NCBI GenBank assembly: GCA_038746605.1
Contig: JBCDKM010000001.1
Coordinates: forward strand, 62,001 to 126,000
Reading direction: 5' to 3'
DNA: 64,000 bases
Origin: Rubricoccus sp038746605
GTDB taxonomy: Bacteria > Bacteroidota > Rhodothermia > Rhodothermales > Rubricoccaceae
Shown: positions 1 through 7,978 of the stretch, in pieces
How positions within the stretch are numbered: the stretch's first letter is position 1
How the letters are laid out: every line of letters begins with the position of its first letter
Position numbers and translations under genes: made by a program
Notes under the pieces: model-generated
Told to the model about the DNA's origin: nothing
Databases searched by the model: none
What the model saw: the letters and a program-made list of their open reading frames with translations, nothing else

Positions 1-1
1 G

Positions 2-1018
2 ACGCAGACGTGGAGCGAGAACCTGCTCGAAGCAGCCCTTTCGCCGCTGCGCCAACTCGGTACGCTCCTCGTCGAGAGCGTGGACAACATCATCGCAGTC
101 CTCGTGATCGTGTTGGTCCTGCGATGGGCGATCCGAATCTCCGACTATCTCTTCCGTCAGGTGGAACGCGGCGAGGTCGAGATCAAGGGCTTCCACGCCG
201 ACCTCGCAGACCCCACGCGCAAGATCGCGAAGTTCTTCCTCGTCGTGGTGGGGCTGGTGCTGATCTACCCGTACACGCCCATCGCGAACAGCATCGCGTT
301 CCAGGGCCTGACGGTGTTCTTCGGGCTGTTGATCTCGCTCGGCTCCTCCTCGGCGATCTCCAACATGGTCGCGGGCGTGGTGCTGACGTACACCCGCGCC
401 TTCCGCATCGGCGACCGCGTCAAGGTGGGCGACACTTTTGGCGACGTGATCGAGAAGACGTTCCTCGTGACGCGCATTCGAACGCCCAAGAACGAAGACG
501 TGGCCGTGCCCAACGCGACGGTCCTCGGCAACCACATCGTGAACTACTCCGTGATGGCGCGCGAGGGGAGCGGCGTCATCCTCCACACCACGGTGACGCT
601 CGGCTACGACCTCCCCTGGCCCGAGGCGCACCGGCTGCTCCTGCAGGCCGCCCGAGACACGGAATGCGTCGAGGACGAGCCTGCGCCGTTCGTGCTCCAG
701 ACCTCCCTCGGCGACTTCTCCGTCGCCTACCAACTCAACGCGTACACACGCGAGGTTCACAAGATGGCGCGCCTCTACAGCGACCTCCACCAGCACATCC
801 AGAACCGATTCGCCGAGGCGGGCGTGGAGATCCTCAGCCCTACCTACCACGCCCGCCGCGACGGCCCCTCCACCGTCCCGGATCCTCACGCGCTCCGCGA
901 CGCCGACGCGCCCGACGAGATCGCGACGCCCGATGCTCCGAGTGACGGTGCGGACCTCGCGCCCCCGCCCGAGCAACTCGCCGAGGCGGGCGACCCTCCG
1001 CCACCCAAAGACGCATGA
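2..1018 (+). CDS. MscS-family mechanosensitive channel (5' end outside window)
   Basis: The reading frame is open from the window edge, so the true start lies upstream; a GTG at 80 is only an internal possibility. The visible 338 residues hold three hydrophobic segments (around residues 28-43, 78-95 and 102-135). The last is a Gly/Ala/Ser-rich pore-type helix running into RIGDRVKVG, the start of the MscS beta domain. MscS channels in the inner membrane open under membrane tension to release solutes during hypo-osmotic shock. The C-terminal tail of about 60 residues is rich in Pro, Asp and Ala and looks disordered. The stop overlaps the start of the endonuclease V gene (ATGA), so the two are probably translationally coupled. 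Family assignment is firm; the gating properties cannot be read from sequence. Confidence 0.9.
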   Translation, partial: TQTWSENLLEAALSPLRQLGTLLVESVDNIIAVLVIVLVLRWAIRISDYLFRQVERGEVEIKGFHADLADPTRKIAKFFLVVVGLVLIYPYTPIANSIAFQGLTVFFGLLISLGSSSAISNMVAGVVLTYTRAFRIGDRVKVGDTFGDVIEKTFLVTRIRTPKNEDVAVPNATVLGNHIVNYSVMAREGSGVILHTTVTLGYDLPWPEAHRLLLQAARDTECVEDEPAPFVLQTSLGDFSVAYQLNAYTREVHKMARLYSDLHQHIQNRFAEAGVEILSPTYHARRDGPSTVPDPHALRDADAPDEIATPDAPSDGADLAPPPEQLAEAGDPPPPKDA

Positions 1019-1680
1019 CTCTCCACCACGAACACGGCTGGGACGTCTCCCCGAAGGAGGCCGTCGAGATCCAGCGGCGGCTCGCTCCGCTCGTCCGCGA
1101 GGCCCCACTGGACCTGGAGGCGGTTCGGACCGTCGCGGGGCTGGACGTGAGCGTGCGAGGCGACCGAGTCCGCGCTGCCGTGGTGGTCTACGATGTGCAG
1201 GAGGCGCAGGTCGCGGACCAGGCCATCTGGGAAGGACCGACCCCGTTCCCGTACGTCCCGGGCCTCCTCTCCTTCCGCGAGGTCCCCGCGATCCTCCCGG
1301 CACTCGACCGCCTCCGTATTCAACCCGACGTGTACATGCTGGACGCGCACGGCCGTGCGCATCCGCGCCGCTTCGGCCTCGCGTGCCATCTCGGCGTCCT
1401 TCTCGATGCGCCGACTCTCGGTGTGGCGAAAACCATCCTCGTGGGGACACATGCCTCGCTCGGAGAGGCGAAGGGGAGTCGGGCGCCGCTGGTTCACCGG
1501 GAGGAGACCATCGGGATGGCGCTCCGCACTCGCGAGCGAGTCAAGCCCGTCTTCGTGTCCGTCGGTCATCGGGTGACGCTTGACGACGCGGCTGACCTCG
1601 CGCTCCGACTGGCAATACGCTTCAAGCTCCCGCAGCCGACCCACCTGGCGCACAGGTTGAGCTACAAGGGGGCGCTTTAG
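1015..1680 (+). CDS. nfi: Endonuclease V (deoxyinosine 3' endonuclease)
   Basis: This 221-residue protein matches endonuclease V in length and motifs. AGLDVSV carries the first metal-binding Asp, PYVPGLLSFRE carries the Glu, and LDAHGRAHPRRFGLACHLG carries the second Asp and the following His/Arg stretch. GVAKT and LAHRLS are also family hallmarks. The enzyme nicks DNA one base 3' of deoxyinosine and starts repair of deaminated adenine in the cytoplasm. The ATG at 1015 overlaps the preceding channel stop by four bases. It is the last gene before the promoter region of the injection-system operon and has no evident functional link to it. Confidence 0.95.
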   Translation: MTLHHEHGWDVSPKEAVEIQRRLAPLVREAPLDLEAVRTVAGLDVSVRGDRVRAAVVVYDVQEAQVADQAIWEGPTPFPYVPGLLSFREVPAILPALDRLRIQPDVYMLDAHGRAHPRRFGLACHLGVLLDAPTLGVAKTILVGTHASLGEAKGSRAPLVHREETIGMALRTRERVKPVFVSVGHRVTLDDAADLALRLAIRFKLPQPTHLAHRLSYKGAL

Positions 1681-1721
1681 GGCAAGATCCTCGCCGATAG
1701 GCACTTGATCAGGAGACCCCC

Positions 1722-1749
1722 TTGTCAGTCCACTCGTGCGCCCTATACT
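1722..1749 (+). promoter_or_regulatory. Candidate promoter for the eCIS operon
   Basis: TTGTCA at 1722-1727 and TATACT at 1744-1749 are separated by 16 bases, each one mismatch from the classical -35 and -10 hexamers. It is the best such pair in the 292-base gap between nfi and the sheath gene and points towards the operon. The leader to the sheath ATG at 1973 would be about 215 bases. Many Bacteroidota-like organisms use a different -7 consensus, so this is a sequence match only. Confidence 0.45.
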
Positions 1750-1785
1750 GACCGGTGCGTCAGAAGTGATTTTGATCGCGGCCGT

Positions 1786-1802
1786 CCCGATTCGGGTTTT
1801 TT
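1786..1802 (+). terminator. Short GC hairpin plus T6 in the eCIS leader (possible attenuator or nfi terminator)
   Basis: CCCG (1786-1789) and CGGG (1793-1796) flank a three-base loop and are followed directly by six T residues (1797-1802). The stem is short, so this is weak on its own. It lies about 35 bases after the candidate promoter, so it could attenuate transcription into the operon, or end read-through from nfi. Confidence 0.3.
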
Positions 1803-1834
1803 CGAGGCGGCTGATCTGAAGTAGCTCCTGTTTC

Positions 1835-1852
1835 CTGTACCCACACGTACAG
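1835..1852. promoter_or_regulatory. Perfect inverted repeat CTGTAC-N6-GTACAG upstream of sheath gene
   Basis: Six-base arms CTGTAC (1835-1840) and GTACAG (1847-1852) flank six bases. The dyad fits a dimeric transcription-factor operator or a small leader hairpin. It lies about 120 bases before the sheath ATG and downstream of the candidate promoter. No particular regulator can be named. Confidence 0.35.
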
Positions 1853-1972
1853 ACGCATTTCAGGAAGAGAGTCGCCAGAGGTGGGGTGGCTCTGGGCCTG
1901 CCGCCATGAGCGCTCGCAGGCTCGAACGGCCAGAGATGTGTCCGTGTGTCCCTTCGCACCATCGAGCCAGCC

Positions 1973-4141
1973 ATGCCAACCGCTCCGACGTACCCCGGCG
2001 TTTACATCGAAGAAGTGCCCAGCGGGGTCCGAACCATCACAGGGGTCGCCACGTCGGTGGCTGCCTTCCTCGGTTCCTTCTCGCGCGGCCCGATGAACGA
2101 GGCCGTTCGCATTCTCAGCTTTGGCGACTTCGAGCGGACGTTCGGTGGCCTTCGGAAAGACAGCGAGGCGGCCTATGCCATCCAGCAGTTCTTCCTCAAT
2201 GGGGGAGGGCAGGCGTACGTGGTACGCACGGCTGGCGAGGTGGCGGGTGCCGCCGCCTCGGTCACTCTGCGAGATGAGACGGGTGCGGACGTATTGACCC
2301 TCACAGCCTCGGAGCAAGGGACGCGAGGCGATACGATTCGCGTGGAGGTGGACTACGACGCCTCGAACCAAGGGACAGAGTTCAATGTCACGATCTCCAT
2401 CGGCGCGACGACCGAGATCTTCTCGGACCTGACCCCTGCGACTGCGGTCACGGCCATCAACGGGACGAGTGCTCTTGTCGTCGCGAGCGAGCCCGATTCA
2501 CCCCCAGGAACGCGTCCGGTAGAGGCTGGCACGATGGGAGCCCAGATCGCGACTACAGGTCTCAGCATCCCACAGAATGAGGACTTCGAGGTATTCCTAG
2601 ATGGTGCCTCGCTCGGAATGCTGACCTGGACATCGGGAGCGGGGACGATCTCGGGGGTCGCCTCTGCTCTGGAGACGTTGCTCCGAGGGCTCACGGGCTT
2701 AGGAAGCGCCACCGTTGAGCACTTCGATACTCGCCTCCTGGTCCGCACCAACACCGGAGGAGATACCGATGTCGTCACCTTTGCAGAGGGCGGCAGCAGC
2801 GTCGCCGCCGGTCTCGGACTGGACGTAGCCATCGCCTCGCCTCAGCGGTTCAGCATGGCTGGGGGCGTCGATGCCGGGCCGGTCTCAGCCGCTGCAGACC
2901 TCAGCGGAACCATGAGTGGCACGACGGTTCTGTCCGCCTCGGCAATCAACGAGGGGCGGTGGGGAGACGGAATCACGGTTGTGGTCGATCACGAGACAGC
3001 AGACCCGTCGCTGGGGACGCAGTTCAACCTGACGGTCTCCGAGGGGGGAGCCTCAGAAGTCTTCCGCAATCTCGTCTTGGACCCGGCATCGTCGCGCTAT
3101 GCCGTGGCCGTGGTCAACGGAGGTTCTGCGATCCTTCGGTTGTCAGAACCCTCAACTGCGCCTGATCCGACGGATCGACCCGTGAGGGGGACCACCGCAC
3201 TCATGGGCGGGACGGACGGACGCCTCCCCGGCGCCTCGGCCCTGATCGGCACCGAGGCGGACAAGTCTGGGATGTACGCCCTCCTCGATGTCGACCTCTT
3301 CAACCTCCTGTGCATCCCAGACACCATGCGGTTGCCGAACCCGGATGCTGCCCAAGTGGCCGCTGCTGCCACAGCGCTCGCGCATCGGGAGCGGGCGTTC
3401 TACATCCTCGACGCGCCTCAGGACGTCAACGACCCGCTCGATCTCCCGTCGGAGATGGAAGCCTGGGTCAACGCGAATGCCTCCCTGCGTCACCAGAACG
3501 TCGCGCTATACTACCCGCGTCCTGCCGTGGCCGACCCGCTCAACGACTTCCGGTTGCGCGAGGTCGCGCCGAGTGGCACGATGGCAGGGGTGTACGCTCG
3601 CACGGACGCCACACGAGGGGTCTGGAAAGCGCCCGCAGGTACTGAGGCGGTCCTGCGAGGTACCCAGCGCCTGGAGTACACGCTGACGGATGCCGAGAAC
3701 GGTGTGCTGAACCCACTCGCAGTCAACGCTCTCCGCACGTTCCCCGTCACGGGTACCGTCGCGTGGGGTGCGAGAACTCTGCTCGGTGCAGACCAACTCG
3801 CCAGCGAGTGGAAGTACGTCCCGGTCCGTCGTCTCGCGCTTTACATCGAGGAGAGTCTGTTCCGGGGCACCCAGTGGGCCGTCTTCGAACCCAATGACGA
3901 GACGCTCTGGTCACAGATGCGCCTCAACGTCGGGACGTTCATGCACACGCTCTTCCGCCAGGGAGCCTTCCAGGGCTCCTCGCCTCGGGACTCCTACTTC
4001 GTGAAGTGCGATGCGGAGTCCAATCCTCAGGCCGACATCGACCGAGGCATCGTCAACGTGATGGTGGGGTTCGCGCCGCTCAAGCCCGCCGAGTTCGTCA
4101 TCGTCAAGATCCAGCAGATGGCGGGCCAGCTTGAGGCCTGA
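1973..4141 (+). CDS. Contractile injection system tail sheath protein
   Basis: A 722-residue sheath subunit. I chose the ATG at 1973 because the protein then begins MPTAPTYPGVYIEEVPSG, the classic sheath N-terminus (PGVYIEEVPSG), rather than a GTG 27 bases upstream. The C-terminal third (roughly residues 425-722) carries the conserved sheath core, with FNLLCIPD, AWGARTL, KYVPVRRLALYIEESL and a final EFVIVKIQQMAG. The subunits wrap the tube and contract to drive it through a target envelope. Residues about 97-410 form a large variable insertion containing two similar modules (97-172 and 307-392) around a third domain, expected on the outer surface. Only one sheath gene is present, whereas Afp and PVC have three. 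Confidence 0.97.
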   Translation: MPTAPTYPGVYIEEVPSGVRTITGVATSVAAFLGSFSRGPMNEAVRILSFGDFERTFGGLRKDSEAAYAIQQFFLNGGGQAYVVRTAGEVAGAAASVTLRDETGADVLTLTASEQGTRGDTIRVEVDYDASNQGTEFNVTISIGATTEIFSDLTPATAVTAINGTSALVVASEPDSPPGTRPVEAGTMGAQIATTGLSIPQNEDFEVFLDGASLGMLTWTSGAGTISGVASALETLLRGLTGLGSATVEHFDTRLLVRTNTGGDTDVVTFAEGGSSVAAGLGLDVAIASPQRFSMAGGVDAGPVSAAADLSGTMSGTTVLSASAINEGRWGDGITVVVDHETADPSLGTQFNLTVSEGGASEVFRNLVLDPASSRYAVAVVNGGSAILRLSEPSTAPDPTDRPVRGTTALMGGTDGRLPGASALIGTEADKSGMYALLDVDLFNLLCIPDTMRLPNPDAAQVAAAATALAHRERAFYILDAPQDVNDPLDLPSEMEAWVNANASLRHQNVALYYPRPAVADPLNDFRLREVAPSGTMAGVYARTDATRGVWKAPAGTEAVLRGTQRLEYTLTDAENGVLNPLAVNALRTFPVTGTVAWGARTLLGADQLASEWKYVPVRRLALYIEESLFRGTQWAVFEPNDETLWSQMRLNVGTFMHTLFRQGAFQGSSPRDSYFVKCDAESNPQADIDRGIVNVMVGFAPLKPAEFVIVKIQQMAGQLEA

Positions 4142-4178
4142 TGCCTCTGTCCCGCCTGCGTCCTTGCCCCTCCCTTTC

Positions 4179-4700
4179 ATGGCTCAGTTCAGCACCAATC
4201 CCGAACGGTTCGACCCGTACAAGAACTTCAAATTTCGCGTCGTCATGGACGGCCGGTACGTCGCGGGCGTGAGCAAAGTCGGCGCGCTCAAGCGGTCTAC
4301 GAAGATCGTGGAGCACCGCGACGGCGCCGATCCGAGCACCTCGCGGAAGTCTCCTGGCCGCACCGAGTACGACGCCATCACGCTCGAACGTGGCAAGACC
4401 CACGATGTCGACTTCGAGCAGTGGGCCAACAAGGTCTGGAACTTCGGGTCGGGCCTCGGCTCCGAGGTCTCCCTGGCCGATTTCCGGAAAGACCTCATCA
4501 TCGAGGTCTACAACGTGGCGGGTCAGAAGGTGCTCGCCTATAAGCTCTTCCGCTGTTGGGTCTCGGAATACCAGGCTCTCGCAGACCTCGACGCCAACGG
4601 AGAGGCGGTCCTCATTGAGATGATCAAACTCGAAAACGAAGGCTGGGAGCGGGACTATTCGGTTGCAGAGCCCGCAGAGCCGTCCTTCACGGAGCCGTAG
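4179..4700 (+). CDS. Tail tube protein (gp19/Afp1-like)
   Basis: A 173-residue tube subunit of the T4 gp19/Afp1/Pvc1 family. The ATG at 4179 gives MAQFSTNPERFDPYKNFKF, the standard start (DPYKNFKFRV). LKRSTKIVEHRDG, the proline-containing loop and ITLERG followed by FEQWANKVW are family hallmarks, and the C-terminus has ALADLDANGEAVLIEMIKLENEGWERD-type features (quoted in parts: ALADLDANGEAV, IKLENEGWERD). Stacked hexamers form the inner tube that the sheath propels. It follows the sheath gene by 37 bases. It is the only obvious tube gene; Afp/PVC particles use several paralogues, but here a CIS_tube-domain protein further down probably makes the baseplate-proximal ring. Confidence 0.97.
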   Translation: MAQFSTNPERFDPYKNFKFRVVMDGRYVAGVSKVGALKRSTKIVEHRDGADPSTSRKSPGRTEYDAITLERGKTHDVDFEQWANKVWNFGSGLGSEVSLADFRKDLIIEVYNVAGQKVLAYKLFRCWVSEYQALADLDANGEAVLIEMIKLENEGWERDYSVAEPAEPSFTEP

Positions 4701-4752
4701 GCCCTTTCGCGTGGGGCTGCCCAGTCCCTCCCACGCATTCGCTCTCCTCCTC

Positions 4753-5466
4753 ATGGCTCCTCTCACGGCTTCCGCACTTCTCGATCTCTGCGAGAAAGGC
4801 CGCGTGCTTCCTCCCGTAGATCGCGCGCTGCTCCTCCTCGAAGTTGCCCAGCCAGACGAGACGTCCGAAGCGCTGGCGTCGCTTCCTCTCGGATGGCGGG
4901 ATGAGCGTCTGCTCGCGTTTCGTGAGAGCAGCCTCGGACCTGTGCTAGAGGTCGAGTCACGCTGTCCGGCCTGCGCCGAGCACCTGGAACTGGATCTCCA
5001 AAGTGCCGACCTCCGCGCCGTACTACCACCAGGCGGACCACCCTCGGCCCCTCGCGAGGTAGATCTGGACGGCGCCCGTGTGGCGTTCCGCCTCCCGACG
5101 AGCCAGGATGTCCGCGAGTCCGACGACGCCGAAGACATCTTGCGGCGGTGCGTCGTCTCGATGGATAGCGAGGGGGACGAGCCGAAGCCGTTGACCCCAG
5201 AAGAGCGAGCGACCCTGACGAGTGCGATGGCCGGGGCGGACCCTCTCGCGGAGATCGTGCTAGACCTCTCGTGTCCAGCGTGCACACACACCTGGACGGA
5301 AGTTCTGGATGTCGCGTCGTTCCTTTGGGCGGAGTTGGAAGACTGGGTGCCTCGAGTGGTTCGTGATGTGCATCGGCTCGCCTCGGCGTACGGATGGGCA
5401 GAGCGAGATGTGCTCGGGATGAGCGCCTGGCGTCGCGACCAATACCTCTCGCTGATCGACTCGTGA
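4753..5466 (+). CDS. eCIS zinc-ribbon protein, T4 gp26-like baseplate hub assembly family
   Basis: This 237-residue protein has two CPAC motifs, at Cys71/Cys74 and Cys174/Cys177, which together could coordinate one zinc ion across a 100-residue insertion. Proteins of this size with paired CPxC motifs follow the tube gene in many eCIS loci and have been related to the T4 gp26-type baseplate hub assembly family; that relation is recalled, not computed. The ATG at 4753 (MAPLTASALL) is preferred because earlier in-frame starts would overlap the tube gene. Its role is inferred to be baseplate or hub assembly. Its stop overlaps the GTG start of the next gene. Confidence 0.75.
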   Translation: MAPLTASALLDLCEKGRVLPPVDRALLLLEVAQPDETSEALASLPLGWRDERLLAFRESSLGPVLEVESRCPACAEHLELDLQSADLRAVLPPGGPPSAPREVDLDGARVAFRLPTSQDVRESDDAEDILRRCVVSMDSEGDEPKPLTPEERATLTSAMAGADPLAEIVLDLSCPACTHTWTEVLDVASFLWAELEDWVPRVVRDVHRLASAYGWAERDVLGMSAWRRDQYLSLIDS

Positions 5467-6692
5467 GCGCCTACCTCCAACGCCTCGTAGCACGAGGCCG
5501 ACATGTTGGTTCAAAGCTTCGGCCTCGCGCCCGGTCGGCATTCGAACCGTGGCCGTCCGCCCATCCAACTCCTACGGTCCGAAGGGTAAACCGCCAGGCG
5601 TCGCATGGCTCGTACGCGGTCGACGCAGGGCGCGGGGAAGCAGCGACGGAGAAGACAGGGCCACATCAGACGGCCCGTCGCTTTCCTGTTCGAGAGACCG
5701 CAGATTCTGGTTTGCCATCCAGGACGACACGCCTTCCCGGGGACATCGTCCAGCAAGACCAAACTGCGCCAAAGGCCGTGCCAGAGGCCGAAGCCGCTCC
5801 AGCGACTCCGCAACGCGAGGGCGCCACTCGCGCTGCACCGACAGCCGGTCTGCCAGCCGTACGCCCTCCCATCCCGACCGAAGGGGAGGATTCTGTTCCC
5901 AAGGTGTCTATCCTGGAATCTTCTCTCGAAGAGTCACGAGGGCACGTCACGAGCCCTTTCGTGCAGGAGACGAGTCAAGCGGAGAAGCCAGTCACTCGCG
6001 CGGGTATCACGCCATCTGGCCCGATGCAGACAGAGGAGAGCGGTGTGAGGACGCCGATCCGGGCGGAGTCGCCGGTTGCTGACCAAGCGCAATCAGAACG
6101 ACGGAGGCCGTCATCGGGTGCTGACGAGGCGAGGGCTCCGCAGTCCGCCTTAGACGCCCCGACGCCGCACAAGTCAGGCTCGGGAACTCGCCCGGTCCAA
6201 CTCGTTGCGACCCCAGAGCCCGTTCTCCGTCCAGTGAAGCGCCCGGAGGGGCCTGGCACCCCGTCGGCTCCCGGGGGTAGGCGTCAGCTATCGGCTCAGA
6301 ACTGGGGACCATTAGAGTCTCAGCTTGAAGCTCATCGGCCGGCTTCCGAAGCCGAGTTCCCCCCTTCAGTGCAGGTGAGCGTGGAGGCGCAACGTCCAGG
6401 GGCGGAGGCTCCGCTGTCAGTTCCCGCCTCGGCACCACCGCCGGGTGACTCACAGCCAGCGACGCCTCCTGGGCGGGATGCAGAACGCTCGCCGTCCCTC
6501 ACGGCGCGCCCTCGTGTATCGTCGTCGCGTCCGGTTCCCGTGCCCGAACCGGTCCCGACGATCCACGTGACGATTGGGCGCGTAGAGGTTCGTGCTGTCA
6601 CGCCTCCTCCGCCGACCCCCCGGCGCCAGGCGGAGCGTCCAGCGCCGGTCATCTCGCTCGACGAGTTCCTCAAGCCCAGCGGAACCCGATGA
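5463..6692 (+). CDS. Long disordered eCIS protein with conserved C-terminal motif
   Basis: Of 409 residues, positions 1 to about 355 are low-complexity, rich in Pro, Ala, Glu, Arg and Ser with no hydrophobic core. The last 45 residues are ordered-looking: TIHVTIGRVEVRAVTPPPP, then ISLDEFLKPSGTR. From memory, proteins ending in this VTIGRVEVRA...SLDEYL pattern recur between the gp26-like and DUF4255 genes in eCIS loci. The start is the GTG at 5463, which overlaps the previous stop (GTGA) and gives VSAYLQRLVARGR. The next gene starts inside its stop (ATGA). The role is unknown; the tail may dock on the tube or cap while the long region acts as a linker, scaffold or length determinant. The composition explains why every other frame is also open here. 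Confidence 0.7.
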   Translation: MSAYLQRLVARGRHVGSKLRPRARSAFEPWPSAHPTPTVRRVNRQASHGSYAVDAGRGEAATEKTGPHQTARRFPVRETADSGLPSRTTRLPGDIVQQDQTAPKAVPEAEAAPATPQREGATRAAPTAGLPAVRPPIPTEGEDSVPKVSILESSLEESRGHVTSPFVQETSQAEKPVTRAGITPSGPMQTEESGVRTPIRAESPVADQAQSERRRPSSGADEARAPQSALDAPTPHKSGSGTRPVQLVATPEPVLRPVKRPEGPGTPSAPGGRRQLSAQNWGPLESQLEAHRPASEAEFPPSVQVSVEAQRPGAEAPLSVPASAPPPGDSQPATPPGRDAERSPSLTARPRVSSSRPVPVPEPVPTIHVTIGRVEVRAVTPPPPTPRRQAERPAPVISLDEFLKPSGTR

Positions 6693-7978
6693 GCAACGCG
6701 TTCTCTCTAGCCTCCGTGACGGCTGTTCTCCGTGGGCTCATCCGAGATGCCCTCGCGGATGGTGCAGTCAGTTCCATCATTTCGCGTGATCCGGCCGAGG
6801 CCGTGACGGCGCTAGCGCCGGACCTCATCGCTCTCGGCAGAACGGGCGATGTGGGTGTCAACGTCTACCTCTACGCCACGACGCCGAACGTGGGCTGGCG
6901 GAATGCGGGGTTGCCAACGCGGAACGCGGCGGGAGTACGTCTCGCCAACCCGCCCCTGGCGCTGGACCTCCACTATCTGATCACCGCGTACGGGGTGCAA
7001 GAACTTCACGCGGAAGTTCTCCTCGGTCACGCGATGCAGCGGTTGCATCAGGTACCCGTCTTGGATCGGGGCGCGATCCGGTCTACGCTAGCGCTTTTGC
7101 CTTCACCCCTCGACCGTCTCGCGGACTCCGGCCTGGCGGATCAGGTGGAACAGATCCGCCTGACGCCGTCCAGTTTGAGCGCAGAGGAGGTGTCGAAGCT
7201 TTGGTCGGCGTTCCAGGCCAGCTACCGTCTCTCCGCAGCCTACGTCGCCTCTGTTCTGCTCGTGGAGGCAGAGGAGCCTGCCCGCTCAGCTATTCCCGTG
7301 CTGACGCGAGGGACCCCTGACCCCGTGACTCGCGAAGAGCGAGGGGTCGCCGTGACGACTGGAGTCGTGCCTCCAGTCCCGACGCTCGACGAGGTTCGGC
7401 CACCGCGGTCACAACCTGTGGCGCGTCTGGGCGATTCCGTCCGCCTCCTGGGGCACCACCTGGACGGAACGGGGCATCGTGTCCAGGTCTCCCATTCGCG
7501 GTTCACGGATGTCTCGCACGAGATCGCTCCCGACTCTGCCGAGGCGGGCCGAGTCGTCTTCACTATCCCGACGGTGCCAGCCGGTTGGCCCGTCGGTCAC
7601 TATATCCTCCAGGTGCAGATGACGCGCGATGGGGTCGAACGGACGACCAACACGCTGCCCCTGACGCTGGCGCCGAGGATTACGAACGCTCCTCTCGCAG
7701 CCACCATCGCGCCGGGCCCGAATCCGACCGCGACTATCGTCGCCACCGTTGAGCCGGAGGTGCGCCCCGATCAGTCCGCTTCGCTCGTTGTGGGTAAGCG
7801 CGAGGTCCTCGCAGATCCGTTTGCGTCCGCCACGGGTTCTCTTTCGTTCCAACTAGTGATTGCTTCAGCTGGAACCCTCCTCTCCCGTCTCCGGGTGGAC
7901 GGGATCGAGAGCGTGTACATCGATCGGGAAGCATCGCCACCTGTCTTCGAGCCGTCCCAGGTGGTCCAGCTCTCATGA
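6689..7978 (+). CDS. DUF4255 tail terminator/cap protein (Pvc16/Afp16-like) with IPT-like domain
   Basis: A 429-residue protein whose first 200 residues are the Pvc16 N-terminal (DUF4255) domain: AVTALAPDLIAL, VNVYLYATTPNVGWRN, LALDLHYLITAYG, LLGHAMQRLHQVPVL and LSKLW-like VSKLWSAFQ. This family caps the distal end of the tube and sheath and fixes particle length in Afp. Residues about 235-330 look like an IPT/TIG immunoglobulin fold (DEVRPPRSQPVARLGDSV, then VPAGWPVGHYILQV), followed by a further beta-rich region to the end. The added Ig-like part makes it longer than the roughly 200-300 residues of minimal relatives. Both ends overlap neighbouring genes by four bases. Confidence 0.88.
   Translation: MSNAFSLASVTAVLRGLIRDALADGAVSSIISRDPAEAVTALAPDLIALGRTGDVGVNVYLYATTPNVGWRNAGLPTRNAAGVRLANPPLALDLHYLITAYGVQELHAEVLLGHAMQRLHQVPVLDRGAIRSTLALLPSPLDRLADSGLADQVEQIRLTPSSLSAEEVSKLWSAFQASYRLSAAYVASVLLVEAEEPARSAIPVLTRGTPDPVTREERGVAVTTGVVPPVPTLDEVRPPRSQPVARLGDSVRLLGHHLDGTGHRVQVSHSRFTDVSHEIAPDSAEAGRVVFTIPTVPAGWPVGHYILQVQMTRDGVERTTNTLPLTLAPRITNAPLAATIAPGPNPTATIVATVEPEVRPDQSASLVVGKREVLADPFASATGSLSFQLVIASAGTLLSRLRVDGIESVYIDREASPPVFEPSQVVQLS

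Noticed and set aside
886..1974. 362-codon minus-strand frame over nfi and the eCIS leader
   Set aside because: Antisense to endonuclease V, with no recognisable domain; explained by GC-rich codon structure.
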